From Acidimicrobiia bacterium (lineage in GTDB: Bacteria > Acidobacteriota > Vicinamibacteria > Vicinamibacterales > UBA2999), in NCBI GenBank assembly GCA_016871255.1, contig VFZH01000012.1, positions 1-45,539 of the forward strand: 45,539 nt of DNA, given 5' to 3'. The notes under the pieces are model-generated. The model was not told where the DNA came from. It ran no database searches and worked only from the letters and a program-made list of their open reading frames with translations. Numbering within the stretch: the stretch's first letter is position 1; each line of letters starts with the position of its first letter. Made by a program: the position numbers and the translations under genes. Shown piece after piece: positions 45,539 to 45,539 of the stretch.

Positions 45539-45539
45539 A

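Overview
The window is about 45.5 kb of very GC-rich bacterial chromosome. Gene content suggests an Acidobacteriota member, probably Vicinamibacteria. The evidence is a DUF5916 outer-membrane protein, a PEP-CTERM relic, a SecA with a C-terminal zinc motif, many large secreted proteins of unknown function and two-membrane (Gram-negative) cell architecture. This assignment is an inference from gene content, with no database search behind it.

Layout. (1) 1-9.8 kb: 3' end of a LysM lytic transglycosylase, a decayed 900-codon coiled-coil gene, comM, a collapsed Uma2 gene, a MerR-like regulator, a VOC protein, an FkbM-like methyltransferase, an M23 peptidase and a decayed PEP-CTERM gene. (2) 9.8-14.9 kb: secA behind a clear sigma-70 promoter, guaB and a SnoaL-like exported protein. 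(3) 14.9-21.5 kb, minus strand: tsaE and nnr overlap by 4 bases, then a 165-bp MITE, then the glycine-cleavage operon gcvT-gcvH-gcvP. (4) 21.9-27.7 kb, minus strand: a tight six-gene operon. It encodes a GAF/AAA+ regulator with a degenerate GAFTGA loop, a 71-aa secreted four-cysteine peptide, a strong intercistronic hairpin, a lipoprotein, an ABC-2-like permease, an ABC ATPase and a secreted protein with carboxypeptidase-regulatory-like domains. This is the best candidate for an undescribed system. (5) 28-37 kb: a GspH-like pseudopilin with a ComEA-like protein, two methyltransferases, the second MITE (inverted, 13 kb from the first), a secreted HETGH zincin-like protein, an M23-like lipoprotein, arfB and a DUF5916 protein. 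(6) 37-43 kb: DUF4342 and YqaA/DedA genes, then a stress cluster: Hsp20, CBS protein, CNNM/CBS membrane protein and a solo divergent GroEL. (7) 43-45.5 kb: a junction zone. A SLC13 permease remnant is followed by the 3' half of a tRNA-Cys gene cut at the anticodon arm, which is the expected scar of an element that integrates into a tRNA. Beyond it lie a DUF433/DUF5615 toxin-antitoxin pair, a second broken DUF433 gene fused to a truncated beta-barrel gene, and a repeat-rich protein running off the window.

The window mixes intact housekeeping genes with an unusual number of broken genes. Two copies of one non-autonomous element also lie within 13 kb, and one of them supplies the stop codon of the gene it adjoins. 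The tRNA fragment predicts that an intact tRNA-Cys gene and the far end of an integrated element lie beyond the right edge.
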